From Adiantum capillus-veneris (lineage: Eukaryota; Streptophyta; Polypodiopsida; Polypodiales; Pteridaceae), in contig CM043950.1 of NCBI GenBank assembly GCA_014529385.2, positions 83,030,843-83,094,842 of the forward strand: a stretch of DNA of 64,000 nt, read 5' to 3'. The notes under the pieces are model-generated. The model was given only the letters and a program-made list of their open reading frames with translations, was not told where the DNA came from and did no database searches. This document shows positions 1 to 11,691 of this stretch, in pieces. Position numbers and translations under genes: made by a program. The first letter of the stretch is position 1. Every line of letters starts with the position of its first letter.

Positions 1-2167
1 AGTCATCTCCACATCATGTGGCCATCATGTACCAAACAAACACAAAAGAAACATCCAAATGAAATGTATGGAGCACACCAAAATGCCATGTCAATTTCAT
101 ATGGGTACATCAAAACATAAATCAAAACATCAAGATGTGTATTGTTAGAATAATGTTTCCCCAATCAAGTGTGCATCCCTAATCAACATTTAACAGGTCC
201 ACATGCAATTTCGGTCAAACATCTTTCATAGAGCACATCGTCTAGCTCTAGAGTACACATGCAATGCCTCATATCTTCCACAGAAGCTTGGCCCAAACCA
301 CCACACCCCACAAACAAGTTGAAAACATAGTCCTGAGGCTCAGTAAACGTAGCTAGCTGCAACCACCTAACCATATAAAAAGTAAATTAGAAACATAATG
401 CAAACACATATATACCATAACATTCACTAGTATCATAATTTAGACTAATCTTAATGAAAGAACAAAGATGACCGCTCTACCCCGCCTCTAAGAATGACAC
501 CATCAATCTCAATGGGGAAGACTACATCATCTATCATGTAGCTACAATCTGCTGGAAACAATCTTTCGGCAATTTTCTCCCCTGCCTCTCTATCATAGTG
601 TGGCACAGGATGGCCAATACGATACCAAAGACACATGTAAGATCAAGTACCTGCAAAAATAAATAAGTCAAAGAATGAATGCCATAGCTATAAAGTTTTA
701 GTTAGGACATACAACTATGAAACTAAGTTTGTTATCTCACTGCCTCTCTAGTGAGTGGATGCCGATATGCTTTCTTGTTACACATGAGGGTCCATGTACA
801 TAACAACACAAGTCCTACCCTAGTAGCATCTGCAATAAAATCTCTAATATGCTCGGCCATGCACATGGTGACTAAAAACCCCTCATCTGCCAAAAACTCA
901 CGAGCCACATCCATGCACCCTGTAACTAGACCCTTGGAAAATGTGTTCCACTTGGGAACACTCATGCCCTCTACAAAAGTGAATGATGTTATGTAAGCAT
1001 ACAATCATAGTTAGCTGTAGGTATTACCCCAAAGAAAATTTACTTACCCAATGGAATTGGTCCTAGACCATCCATAAGTAAACTTGTAGGAAAATCCGCA
1101 AAGATAAGCCTAGCCACCTCACGACAAGGCACACTATCTCTGCTATATAACTTTGTATTTTGTGCCGCAAAAAATTTGTTGATGCTACAAGAAAATTAAA
1201 CATGAATCAAAATCATAGAACAATGCAAGAAGAAAATGCAAATAAGTAAGCATTATGGAAATCCACCTATCAAGGGAAAACTTATCAATTTGTGATATAT
1301 CCACAAGCAAAACATCTACAACGGTTTGGTAATGGTGCCCTACAAGAATTATCCAAATTGACTTTGAATTAGGAAATATGAAAAAAAAAATTTCTAACAA
1401 TTTTATTAAACTTACCAATAGATCATGTGATCGGCCTTCTCTCCCAAGCCTCTCGCCCAAGTGAGGACTCTGCAACAAACGAAGTAGTGTGCACCAATGA
1501 CGATGTAGTGGGCACATTAGAAGAGGGTGTCATATGATGCGGTATAGTGGTCGCCAAAGAGGACATACCGAGCTCCGTAGATGGCACAATGGGAGGCATC
1601 AAAGAGGGAGTAGGTAATCTTGATGTACTTGGTGGCTCCATGGTCCCTTTATCCTTCTTGAGCACATTGCTTGCTAGTGGAGTACCTTGAGAGCCACTCT
1701 CAATGGTGTTTTGAGTAACTCCATGTGAAACGGGAGGGAGAGACTCTTCTTGTGTCTCCTCTAAGTACTCATCACTCTGTTTTTGAAACCCTTCATTCAA
1801 CAACCATACAACACAATATCACAGTGAAGTAAGACATACATTCTCCATAGAAAATAGCCACAAGTGTATAGGTACTTACTCTCCCGTAATTCAAAATCTT
1901 GCTTTGGAATAACTCCTAGTAGATAATCCAACCACCAAGGACAAACACTGGCTTCCCATGTTGTCAAATTCCTTTCAATCAGAAAGGGAGCAAACATTGT
2001 ATTCTCATCACGCACATTAATCCACTCTCTAGTGAATAATGGGGATTCATTCAATTCATGTGTCTCAACGCATTGTATAACCCATCTACAAAATTTTAGG
2101 GCATCATCCACTTTGAAAAGCACATACACACAATAGTATCACAATTGACACATAACTCAAAAAAAAA

Positions 2168-2350
2168 ACGCCAGAGTCTCCTTTGTATGGAGTACACTTT
2201 TTCAAAATAGACCATAAACCCTATCTTGGGCTTCCACAAGGGATTTAAGTGTTTTCAACACTGGCATTACACACGCCCGTATTGTCAAAAAAAACATCCA
2301 CCCCATATTGGGCTTCCACAGGGAATTTAAGGATTTTTTGTAAACAAAAA
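2168..2350. repeat. Short repeat inside an intron of the methyltransferase-like gene (copy 1, with partial second unit)
   Basis: A segment beginning GCCAGAGTCTCCTTTG and continuing through ACTTTTTCAAAA and GGGCTTCCACAAGGGATTTA recurs at 4344-4430 in another intron of the same gene. A shorter second unit (ATTGGGCTTCCACAGGGAAT) lies at about 2309-2335. It is a small dispersed repeat of unknown class, and no terminal inverted repeats were recognised. Confidence 0.6.
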
Positions 2351-4343
2351 ATGATATGTCACCAATCTCAGTATGACCCACTGTCACCTAACTATGACAA
2401 ATAAATGAAATGCTCTTATTTTTCAAAGGGTGCAAGTGGAAGATGCAAAGCTGTAAATCACTCTCTTAGCCGACAACACAAGCTCTGGCATCTTCTCACT
2501 AGAGTCAGAAGATTTCACCGCATCCATTAGAAAAATAAAAGCCTGCACAAATAGTAACAATAAAAAAACATTCTCAACTTGATCTTGTGTAAATTAAAAC
2601 ATGTCTATATTCTATTAAAAACAATGGTCTAATATCTACCTGCAAAATATGATTTTTCATGCTCATCTTGTAGAATAGATCAAAAGAATTTGGAAGTGGT
2701 GGACCTTCTACTTGTAGCCTTTCAATCATAAGTGTAGCTTCCCCATGCAAGTGAGCCCAATAATTCTCCTTTTTCATGTAACTTCTCAAAGGCTTGTAAT
2801 CACCAAAATGAAGATATTGTGGATCCTTAGACTTGGTGAGGCTCATTAGGTCCAAAGTTATCTTTTATCTACAAGAAAAGAAAACAACAGATCACACAAC
2901 CATATAGAAAATCAAAATGCTCGAACACAATTACAAATGAGAAACTAGTAGCTACAGTACCTCTCAAAAGTGATTTTAGAGCTTGTCAAACAATAGAGCT
3001 TATCTCTAGTGATCTTTAGCGTTCCTGGTTCATCCCATTTAATGCTAAAAAGAAACTTGAAGAACTCATCACCATTAAGAGTATTGGCGATTGATAGGTA
3101 CTTGTAGCCCCTATCTTTCTACCTTTGTGGCCTTTTCAAGTCTCTTCTTCTTCTCAACATCATTTAGTCCAAGAGCATCTAGCTTTGCTCTTTCTTTGAA
3201 CATAAATGCATTGAACTCATCCTAATACAAAACACTGTATTAAAACCACAATAAAAGTTAGCAGTAATTACCAATTATGTAGAGTAGTTATCACCTTACA
3301 CACTAGTTGCGATATCAATCCACATGGAGTATTGTACCATAGTGAAGCACCATGGTAATACCGTGCCTCAACAGTCGTCTCCACTCTAGCGCATTCTCTC
3401 ATATCGGGTGTCAATTTTTGAAGGATAGACTCTTTATTTGCCATGCCAAATCTTTGAAACACATACACTTCATGAGTGATGACATGACATGTGCCCTAGA
3501 AATGCTGCAGCAAAATATAAAACAAATAGTAAAACACAAGCATTGTTAGCAAAAAACAGATAGTCAACATGCAATTATAAACTTACGCATTGGAAGTGTC
3601 AAGTGCAAGAAGCAACTCTGCTTCTTTTGCTCTAGGCAACTCAAGGAATTGGCAACAAACACTAACATGGTATTGAACATTGTCCGAATACTCTATCACA
3701 AAAATAATAATCACAATTTATATAAACGAAAGTGTATAACAAAAAAGTGAAAATGAAAAAAGGTCTCACCTTCTTTTATTCTTTTCCACCATGTTTTAAG
3801 CCAGTAGTTTCCATCCCACACCAAAAATTTCTTTCCTTTGAGCTCCTGCCACTCTCTACCAAGTGCTCTCTCAAACTCAACATTTCTTTCCCGCCAAAGT
3901 GGTCCCTATTCCTCCATATCCGTCGTGGTCCTGAGAATGGTATCTCCTATAGAATCCTCGACGGACACAACAAAATTCCCCATAGTTTCTAAATACCCAG
4001 CTAAATCAAAAGAGGAAATGAGCCATTCTACATCATCTCTAGAAAACCTAATAGCCTCATGCACCATGAGTCGACAAAGTGGAACAGGAGGAGGCAATGT
4101 CTTCTTCTTGACATAAAACTGGCTTAGAACATCTTTCATCAAGCCAAGAAAAATTTGCTTGCCTAGGTGTTTGGAATGCTTATTCTCATCATCCCCTTCA
4201 TGATCACTATCTTCTTCATTGTCGTGAGGATCTTCAATGTGAACATTGGTCTCTGCATACAGAAAACACACAAACATTTAATTGTCCAAAAACATATGCA
4301 ATTAGTATTAGACAGTCCAAGGTATTTAATTTACAAAAAATTT

Positions 4344-4430
4344 GCCAGTCTCCTTTGCATAGAGACAACTTTTTCAAAAAAAAAACGCACACCCTATATA
4401 GGGCTCTGACATGAGATTTAACGACCTTAT
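4344..4430. repeat. Short intronic repeat, copy 2
   Basis: GCCAGTCTCCTTTGCATAGA, then ACTTTTTCAAAA and CCCTATATAGGGCTCTGAC, matches the 2168-2260 segment with substitutions, in the same orientation. The two copies sit in different introns of the same decayed gene. Confidence 0.55.
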
Positions 4431-4964
4431 CTCAAACATAAACAAAAACAGTACTTAGTATTTTCTCACCAACTATGAATGGTATGTATATTAAAAATTA
4501 TACACCCTTTCTTAATATTCCACATTGCTGAGCACAACCAAACTTTCTCAAACAAAATCAAACGCCTATAGAATTTAACCATCCACCATTGCAATTAAAA
4601 TTATAACATACAACCATAATTTACATGTGGTCTCTACATCATCTTCGACATTGTTAGAGTCTTCATCAACGTGAGCCTCATCATTAATAAAAACACACTT
4701 TTTAAGATTCCTATTCTTTTTATTGGGGGGAGTGTCTAAATGTCGGATTCGTGATGATGCCTCCTGATCGATAGTTCCCTTTGGTATACAACCGGATCTT
4801 AGCTTCATGCTCACTTGATGGTTGCTAAGAGGCAAGATTGGAGGTTTTCTTTTCTTGCAATACCTCTTTGGTGCCATTATGTACAAAACATATATTATGT
4901 AGTTTTTAGTTCATATAAGACAAATAATTTGAAGTTAGGTACATATCAATAAAGTAGACTACCC

Positions 4965-5609
4965 ACGACTTGAAAAATATATTTTAGAATTTAGATTATA
5001 GTATATAACACTATATATGGTATACTATATGATATGTATAAATAGTATATAAAATTATATGTAAGTACACAATATATATAGTAATATATTACATAAAACG
5101 TACCTTGTGTTACATATATCATATCTACTCTACAAAGTACTCTATATAATATACTCTTTATAGTATATATCTACAATATGCTATGTATTCTACATACTTT
5201 ATATTATATGTATACTTATAGTATTATATAACCTATATTATCTACTGTACACTTTATATATTATATACTATATACTCTCTAATTCTATTATATACCTTAT
5301 ATTATTTAATATATACTCTCTAGTTTTACTATATACTCTATATTATATACTGTACACTAGCTATTAAATACCATATACTCTCTAATTCTATTGTATACCT
5401 TATATTATCTACTATATACTCTTTATAATATATATTTACAATATATTATGTATTCTATATACTTTTTATTATATATATACCAATTATATTATAAACCCTG
5501 AATCATATATACAATTAAAACATATAGTATATACACTATATGCTATACATATTACATACTATAGTCTCTCTTAATAATATATTATATTGTGTACTTTATT
5601 GTATATATA
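4965..5609. repeat. AT-rich low-complexity block (TATA/TACT-rich)
   Basis: About 650 bases made almost wholly of degenerate TATAT, ACTATATA and TACTCT words with no exact period and no open reading frame. It lies just upstream of the minus-strand methyltransferase-like gene and continues in character after the palindrome cluster (6465-7800). No gene is seen. Confidence 0.85.
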
Positions 5610-5809
5610 CAATATTTACATTGAGACCAAACAGGTGTAAATAAATTATGGGATTAACCACAAATCAAATCGTAAAAAAAAGGGGGAGACAAAGCTTCCC
5701 CATCGCGTGTGGGCGATGGAGGAGCTCTGTCTCCCCCTTTCTTTTACGATTTGATTTGTGGTTAATCCCATAATTTATTTACACCTAATCGGTCTCAATG
5801 TAAATATTG
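5610..5809. repeat. Long palindrome 1 (foldback), about 200 bp
   Basis: The left arm starts CAATATTTACATTGAGACC and the right arm ends with its near-perfect complement, GGTCTCAATGTAAATATTG. The arms run about 70 bases and meet in a core of A-run, GGGGGAGACAAAGC, a short centre, then GCTCTGTCTCCCCC and a T-run. It could be a MITE-like foldback element. No coding potential is seen. Confidence 0.85.
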
Positions 5810-5813
5810 TAAT

Positions 5814-5973
5814 CAAACGCATATCATCAAGGAATTCCTTCATTATGTTCACTGATTCGGCAAAAAAAAGGGGGAGGCAGAGCTCCTACATGGATGATGG
5901 GGAAGCTCTGCCTCCCCATTTTTTTGCCTAATCATGGAACCTAATGAAGGAATTACTTCATGATATGCGTTTG
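5814..5973. repeat. Long palindrome 2 (foldback), about 160 bp
   Basis: It begins four bases after palindrome 1. The left arm CAAACGCATATCATCAAGG is mirrored by a right arm ending CATGATATGCGTTTG. The arm sequence is unrelated to palindrome 1, but the core (A-run, GGGGGAGGCAGAGCTC, GAGCTCTGCCTCCCC-like, T-run) is clearly related. Confidence 0.85.
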
Positions 5974-5984
5974 AACGAACATGT

Positions 5985-6133
5985 AATGCTCCAATTGTTG
6001 ATTTTCATATGCTCTATTACCAAAAAATGCAAAAAAGGGGGGGGGGGGACAGAGCCCCCCATCATCCGCGCGCCCCCCCCTTTTTTTGCATTTTTTGTTA
6101 ATAGAGCAAATGAATATCAACAATTTGAGCATT
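5985..6133. repeat. Long palindrome 3 (foldback), about 150 bp
   Basis: It begins eleven bases after palindrome 2. The left arm AATGCTCCAATTGTTGAT is mirrored by ATCAACAATTTGAGCATT. The core is again an A-run, a G-run with ACAGAGCCCC, and a C-run with a T-run. A possible half unit (GCAAAAAAAAAGGGGGGG) follows at about 6241. Confidence 0.85.
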
Positions 6134-7940
6134 TCTCAACACATTGCTCATTTCTCAATATGCTTATGCACAAATATCTAGTACATTTCCACGTCGCTTG
6201 AAGCTTCAAGACAGTCTGCTGCCCACAACCCGCTCGAAATGCAAAAAAAAAGGGGGGGTCTCTAGCGACAGGAGTTGTGAGAGATAGAGAGAGGACACCA
6301 TCGCTTTGAGCAAGGGAACATATATACCTGTTGTGCGCAAGTAGCGGGCCGAACACCTTGCAATGAGGATGAAGAGCTCCCAATTCGAGCAGGTAAATGA
6401 CTTGCTGCAAGTGGAAAAAACTTCAACCCTAAGAGCCAGTCCATATTATGCCCGGACAAAAACTATATTAGTTCATAGTATATTATATTAGTTTACTATA
6501 TCTTATAGTAATTATACAAATAATATATAGTATATAATATATAACTACGTTATGTATATTAATATATATAGAATTTATACATATATATAGTATATAATAT
6601 AATACACATTTACTAGTTTAGGGTTTAATACACGTTTATTATAGGTATAGTAGTTAATATATAGTATGTAATATATAGATCTTGTATATTATAAAGTATA
6701 AAATATAGTATATGTATATTGGTATATGATAATAATGTTAAATAGTATATACAATATATGATAGTATTATATAATTACATAATACATTATACGTTCAATA
6801 TAATATGATATAATAACATATAATAGTATACGTTAAGTATATATTACGAACATAGTAATACTTTATTAGTATATTGTATCTTATATTATAGATACGTATA
6901 AACAAATATAATAAGCATATGATGTACGTTTGTAAACTATAATTATATAAAACGTATACTTTATATCTTTACAATATAATATAGTACGTCGTTAAGATAC
7001 TATATTATATATCTAATTATATAGTAGGTATGGTTAAGATAATATATACTCTATATTTTATTCATGGTTTTATATTAAATAAGTATATAATATAACTATA
7101 GCTATTACTATTTATTGAAAGTGGTATATATTATAAATATAGGTTATTATATATAAAACTATAATTATATATTTATGCTTATAATTATAGTTTATAGAGT
7201 TATACTTATATTTATACTTATAAAGTTATACGTATAGTTATTATATTCATACTATTACATTAAGCAAGTATATCTAAAAACTATAAGTATATATTATAGG
7301 TATAAGTATTCTATGTAGGTATTAGTTAGAGCTGATAAGTGTATCATAAGTATAAGTATATCTCTATATATATCATCTACTATTATTCTATATTATGTAC
7401 GTATTATATTCTATATTTTATATACCCCATATATAATTATAGTTATATTATCTAATTACAATATTAAGTATATATTATATCATTATAGTTTAAATACAAA
7501 CTAAACGTATAGTATGTATAGTATATACTATACCAATATATTGTATACTACAATAAGACTATATTATTTTAGTATATTTCTTTATACTATATACTTAAAT
7601 CCCATTTTTATTAGTTTATTGATCTAATATGCATGTAAGTCTATATACTATATACTCAAATACCATATATTCTATATATACTATGTCCATTTTGATTTTA
7701 AAGTGCTTAATTGGGGATATATAAAACTATACTCTACACAATATATATACTCTATATTCTATATATATAATTTTTAAAACATCGTATATTCTATATATTA
7801 GATTCTATTTTTTGAATGAAAAGATTTTGAAAACTCTAAAAGTTAACAGATGGATTTGACAAAATGCTGATTCAAATGAATCTTAATGGCTATGATTGTT
7901 CAAATCTTAAAGACTGAATATTTCAAATCTATTTAGAACA
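6134..7940. other. AT-rich, gene-free stretch
   Basis: 6134-6460 is mixed-composition DNA holding one half-palindrome core (about 6241-6262). 6465-7800 is a second degenerate TATA-rich low-complexity block like the one at 4965-5609. No gene or RNA is recognised. Confidence 0.8.
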
Positions 7941-8099
7941 ATTTTCAATGAACACATTAACTTCTTGCAGATGCATGCTTTTACTCTTTCTTTGTACATT
8001 ATACACATTTTCTTCCTTCTCTTTTCGTCATTCTATTTACCTCAAGTATTATTCCTCCATGTCTGTCTCTAACATGATAGTTACTACTATAGCTATGCT

Positions 8100-11000
8100 T
8101 TCATGGACGATTAATGGTGCTCAAATGGATTACAGAGTCTCATTATGAAATGGAGAGCTTCCGCTTAGTGAATATTTTCTTCAAGGTTTGCTGCCTCCTT
8201 CTATTAAGTTTGAAAGCTTGTTGGCAGTAGTTCAGATAGGGAGCTCAGAGTCTAAGGTCAATGTTTTGCCAAGATGGGATCATGAAGATAAAAAACATTA
8301 CCTTCTTGACCATAGTCTGTCCTCGTCTTACCACATTATTCATTCAAATGACTTTGTTTATGTAGCTAGCAGTTTGGAAACAAGTGAATAAGTCGGTAAT
8401 TCTTTTGTGCTAGCTACACCATGTAACAAAAGATCGACTACATCACATTTAAATGTTGATATTGATGAGTGTACATACAAAATTGTTTTAGAGAATGTGA
8501 AACTAACCAGGTCAACAGAGGCCTTGCAAGACACACAAGATGGGGTGGAGCATACAAGGCAGGATACATCCATCATTTCATGGATGGAAGACAGAGGTAA
8601 AGCGTGCAGGCTGTCTAAACTTTTAGAGATTTGTGGACCTCCCAAAAAGGTTGATGAGCTCCCAAATTTTTATAATGGCAATGTCTGTTTTGAGCTTCCT
8701 CCAATTCACAACAATAAAAGGATTCTCGGTATGGAGCAGAAGTATGATGGTCACCTTTGGTCTCACCCAACATCGACAAACATGGCCATAGATTGCATTG
8801 TGCGTTTGAGTTATTGTCTTGGAAGCCTTCAATGTTGCAGACTGACATGCCCTTTTTACTTTGGTGAAAGGAGATACAATGATGCCTTCTTTCATGGACA
8901 TTTGGATAGACAAATCAGCATGGGATATCCTGCTAGCAAAGGTAAATCTAGAATAACCTGCCACTATTGTGAAAGAACGGTCACGTGTTTAAATGTCTGC
9001 AAGTATATGATCTATTATGTGATGCCAAAGGAAACAACAACAACATGTTCGGTGATCCATCTAGGAGTGCATGGCCACAATGTATAGCCAGGAACTAGAA
9101 GGGCAGCTCTTGAAAAGATATGCAATCTTGTTAAGACAATTTTAAAGATTGAGAAGGGGGGTCCTAGAAAAATACAAATGTTAGTTGCTCGTCAGATGCT
9201 ATTCCAATCTTTGACTAGAGAAGATGATGTAGAAGCCACTAATGTAGAGCTTAACCATTTCCTTGAGGAAATGATGCCCCTTGTTTAGAATAGGGCTTCA
9301 AAAGTATTGTGTCAAATGAGAAAGCTAAACATGGTCAAGTTGTCGGTGATGGATACGACAATATGCTATTGCTATAGAAACGGTGTGTTTTTCCATTCTT
9401 TCATGGAAGTCGTTTTCCAGGCCAAGGTGGGCCTGGCAATAAATGCTACATATTCAAAATGTCCACAAAAGGACCAGCATACAATGGAGAATGGCATAAT
9501 GTAATGGAGGGGAGGGAGCGCTCGTGTCTTTTCCATTGGGAATAGAGTCTACACAAACACACAAAAAAACATGTTGCTACAGATAGACAAATGCGTCACA
9601 TTGAAATGTGTGAAGCATGGCACCTAGCAAAGACTACAAATGAGGCCTCCCATATAGCTTCCACAATACGAGAATGGTGGGTGAAAAATGTGATAGGGGA
9701 TAATAAAAAGGCTTTAGAGAGATGGTTTAATTGGTGGGAGCAACGAATTGCCCATTGGGGAAGCTCTGAGACAATGGTATATCAGCGAGCTTTTTTATTC
9801 TTATTAAATACATGAAAATAGAGATTTACATGTTTATGGTTTTACTCGTTTTGTATTTACAGTTCGGTAAGAGTCCATGGGAGAAAGCTCCAATACCAAG
9901 CATAAACTTGTCAGAGAGAATCCATGCTAGTTGCCTGGCAGGTGAAGGTGGTAAATGTAAAATATCACTATATGATGCATGTGTCAGTGATGTTTTGAAT
10001 GCATATATTCAATGTGCAAAAATATTGAAATACACCACATGCAGATACATCAAAACGGGTCCTTCCATAGTAGCAATTATTGCCAGCTCCAAACACAGAG
10101 AATCTCCAAACCAACTCAGTTTGCGAGTACCTTAAAAGGCTTGGTTGTTGGTAGTCCTTTGTATGAGGAGCCTTTGATGGAAGGTGACAAAGAGACAATA
10201 TAACTGAGGAAGAAAAATAGTGCAGTCGGTACCAGCTCACATAAACCTGGATATGCAATGGAAGCAAGACAACGCAAAACTAGAGGGAGACCACGGAGTA
10301 TACATTTTGATAGAGAGGATAATGAAGAAGTATATGTTGTCACTGATAATGAAGCAGGAGAGAGAATTCCAGTGTAGTTTGTGGAGAACTTAGCAAGGTG
10401 TATTCAAGAGGTCAAAGTTCCCTGCGAAGAATGGACTTGACTAAGGACGCCAGCCAATTGCATGAGGAAATGTTTCGGAATGGTAAGGAAGAAAAGTTGT
10501 GGAAACAAATTACAGAGCCGTCAAGTGGGAATGGTTGCTCCCTGTTTTTGGTCTGAGAGAACTTTTAAAGACAAGACAGTCGCCCAGTGGATATGGTTCT
10601 GCAATTTTGAAGTTGGCCATGCACAAAAATTATAGAGGCAAGTAAAATTCTCGCCAGACGTTCCTATTTTTTGGCAAGTGGATATTGGAACAAACTTATC
10701 AAAGGAAGAAAAAGACAGTTTGGTACAAAGTGGATTTCAATTTGCAGATTTTGCAACACCACTGCGATGCATAAACAACACAAATGCTGGTCTTACACAA
10801 GGAGGCTCCAGTATCAAGAAGTGCAAGTGGAGACATTGTATTTCCAAAGAAGCACAAAAGAAATTGGAGTCAGCTGCAAGTATGGTTTCAACGTTCTTGG
10901 ATGAGAAACTAGAAAACGACCAACACATAGTTTTTTAGGTATTGACAGAGAATTGTTATGATATACACATTAAGGTAGAGCCTAGTTGCACCTGTCTCGA

Positions 11001-11182
11001 TTTTCAAAAGAGAAAATCTTCACATAGGGCATTTTTGGCATGTAAGCACATGTACTATATGTATGTGCATATTCTAGGGCTTCAACCAAAAGAGCACATG
11101 GTCATTCATCAGCCTGCACTAACTCCCATAGACCTAGCATTTGTATTGGTGCAAACCCGCAAGATAAATCCTGTGGTGTAGT
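8100..11182 (+). pseudogene. Decayed SWIM zinc-finger transposase-like gene (MULE-like)
   Basis: Seen: interrupted frames in one direction. 8188-9087 encodes a Cys-rich N-terminal half ending with a CxxC-CxxxC segment, YYVMPKE and IHLGVHGHNV. The frame continues with GTRRAALEKICNLV-like sequence to about 9290. 9591-9815 has helical HIASTIREWWVKN. 10678-11182 ends in a SWIM finger, SCTCLDFQKRK...ACKHMYYMYVHILGL (CxC...CxH), with cysteines near 10987-10995 and the CKH near 11043. Known: SWIM fingers close MULE/MuDR and FAR1-type proteins. Inference: a transposase relic. Stops at about 8147, 8391, 9087, 9287 and 9502 and several frame changes mark it as dead. No terminal inverted repeats were found, and a domesticated SWIM gene relic is the alternative. 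Confidence 0.55.
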
Positions 11183-11189
11183 AAACTTA

Positions 11190-11690
11190 AATCTTGGAGA
11201 ATTTCATGTAGAGGTATGCAGTTAGGGAGATTTCTCTTTTGTATTAGATGTGGAGTAGCTTTTCTAGGCCAATGAGACTTTATTTGAATTCCTTTTTGAA
11301 ATAGAAGCATGCTTGGTGGTATCTACCTAGACAATTGTACAAGCTCAAAACTATGGCTTTTGGAAACTTGTACATGTTTTTGGTGTGTATTGTTGAAAGA
11401 GACTCAAAATCTTTAGCCAAATTGCTGCAAGATGATAGATGTTTTTTGTTGTGTATAATATTCTGATCTCTTTGTTTTGAATTAATTTTTTGTGTCGTTA
11501 GAAAAGGCTCTAAATCTAAAATCAAAAAGCTTGCAAATAAAAGACCCTCTCTTCTATTCCTTGCAATTAATGATATTTGAGCCACGAGTACAGTAGCTTG
11601 AGTGCTTTTCTAAAGGGGTAAAGAGGAGTAGCAACTAGGGCATGAAGTGCCAAAGTACACCTAAAAAATTTTATACCTAAAAGTTGTTAG
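11190..11690. other. Intergenic, no gene seen
   Basis: T-rich mixed sequence between the SWIM relic and the gypsy gag start. It should hold the left end or leader of the gypsy element, but no clear LTR or tRNA primer-binding site could be identified. Confidence 0.5.
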
Positions 11691-11691
11691 A

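Larger units (their letters stand above)
183..4877 (-). pseudogene. Decayed multi-exon gene: ParB-like DGN-box segment plus beta-class DNA methyltransferase-like C-terminus
   Basis: Seen: a series of minus-strand exons with GT..AG borders. The likely start is at 4877 (MAPKRYCKKRKPP). An exon at about 4252-3771 contains KKFLVWDGNYWLKTW, which recalls the ParB/Srx DGNHR box with HR changed to YW, and it splices in phase to an exon at about 3693-3590. Further exons lie near 3500-3298, 3230-2960, 2855-2640, 2543-2430, 2110-1880 and 1800-1420 (a Ser/Thr/Pro-rich linker). The 3' part reads LIFADFPTSLL (about 1150-1050), then a helix-rich exon (1004-735), then NLFVGCGGLGQA and LELDDVLY (374-183). 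Known: beta-class N4/N6 methylases carry a DPPY motif first and a C-terminal FxGxG motif followed by an acidic loop. Inference: a SAM-dependent DNA methylase-like gene. Lesions: a TAG at 3906, a one-base shift near 3120, a frame break near 3500 and one near 650, and DPPY degenerated to DFPT. It is probably inactive, and the family assignment is tentative. Confidence 0.45.

Noticed and set aside
6241-6459. A possible fourth palindrome of the 5.6-6.1 kb series
   Set aside because: Only the A-run plus G-run half is present; no complementary arm was found downstream.
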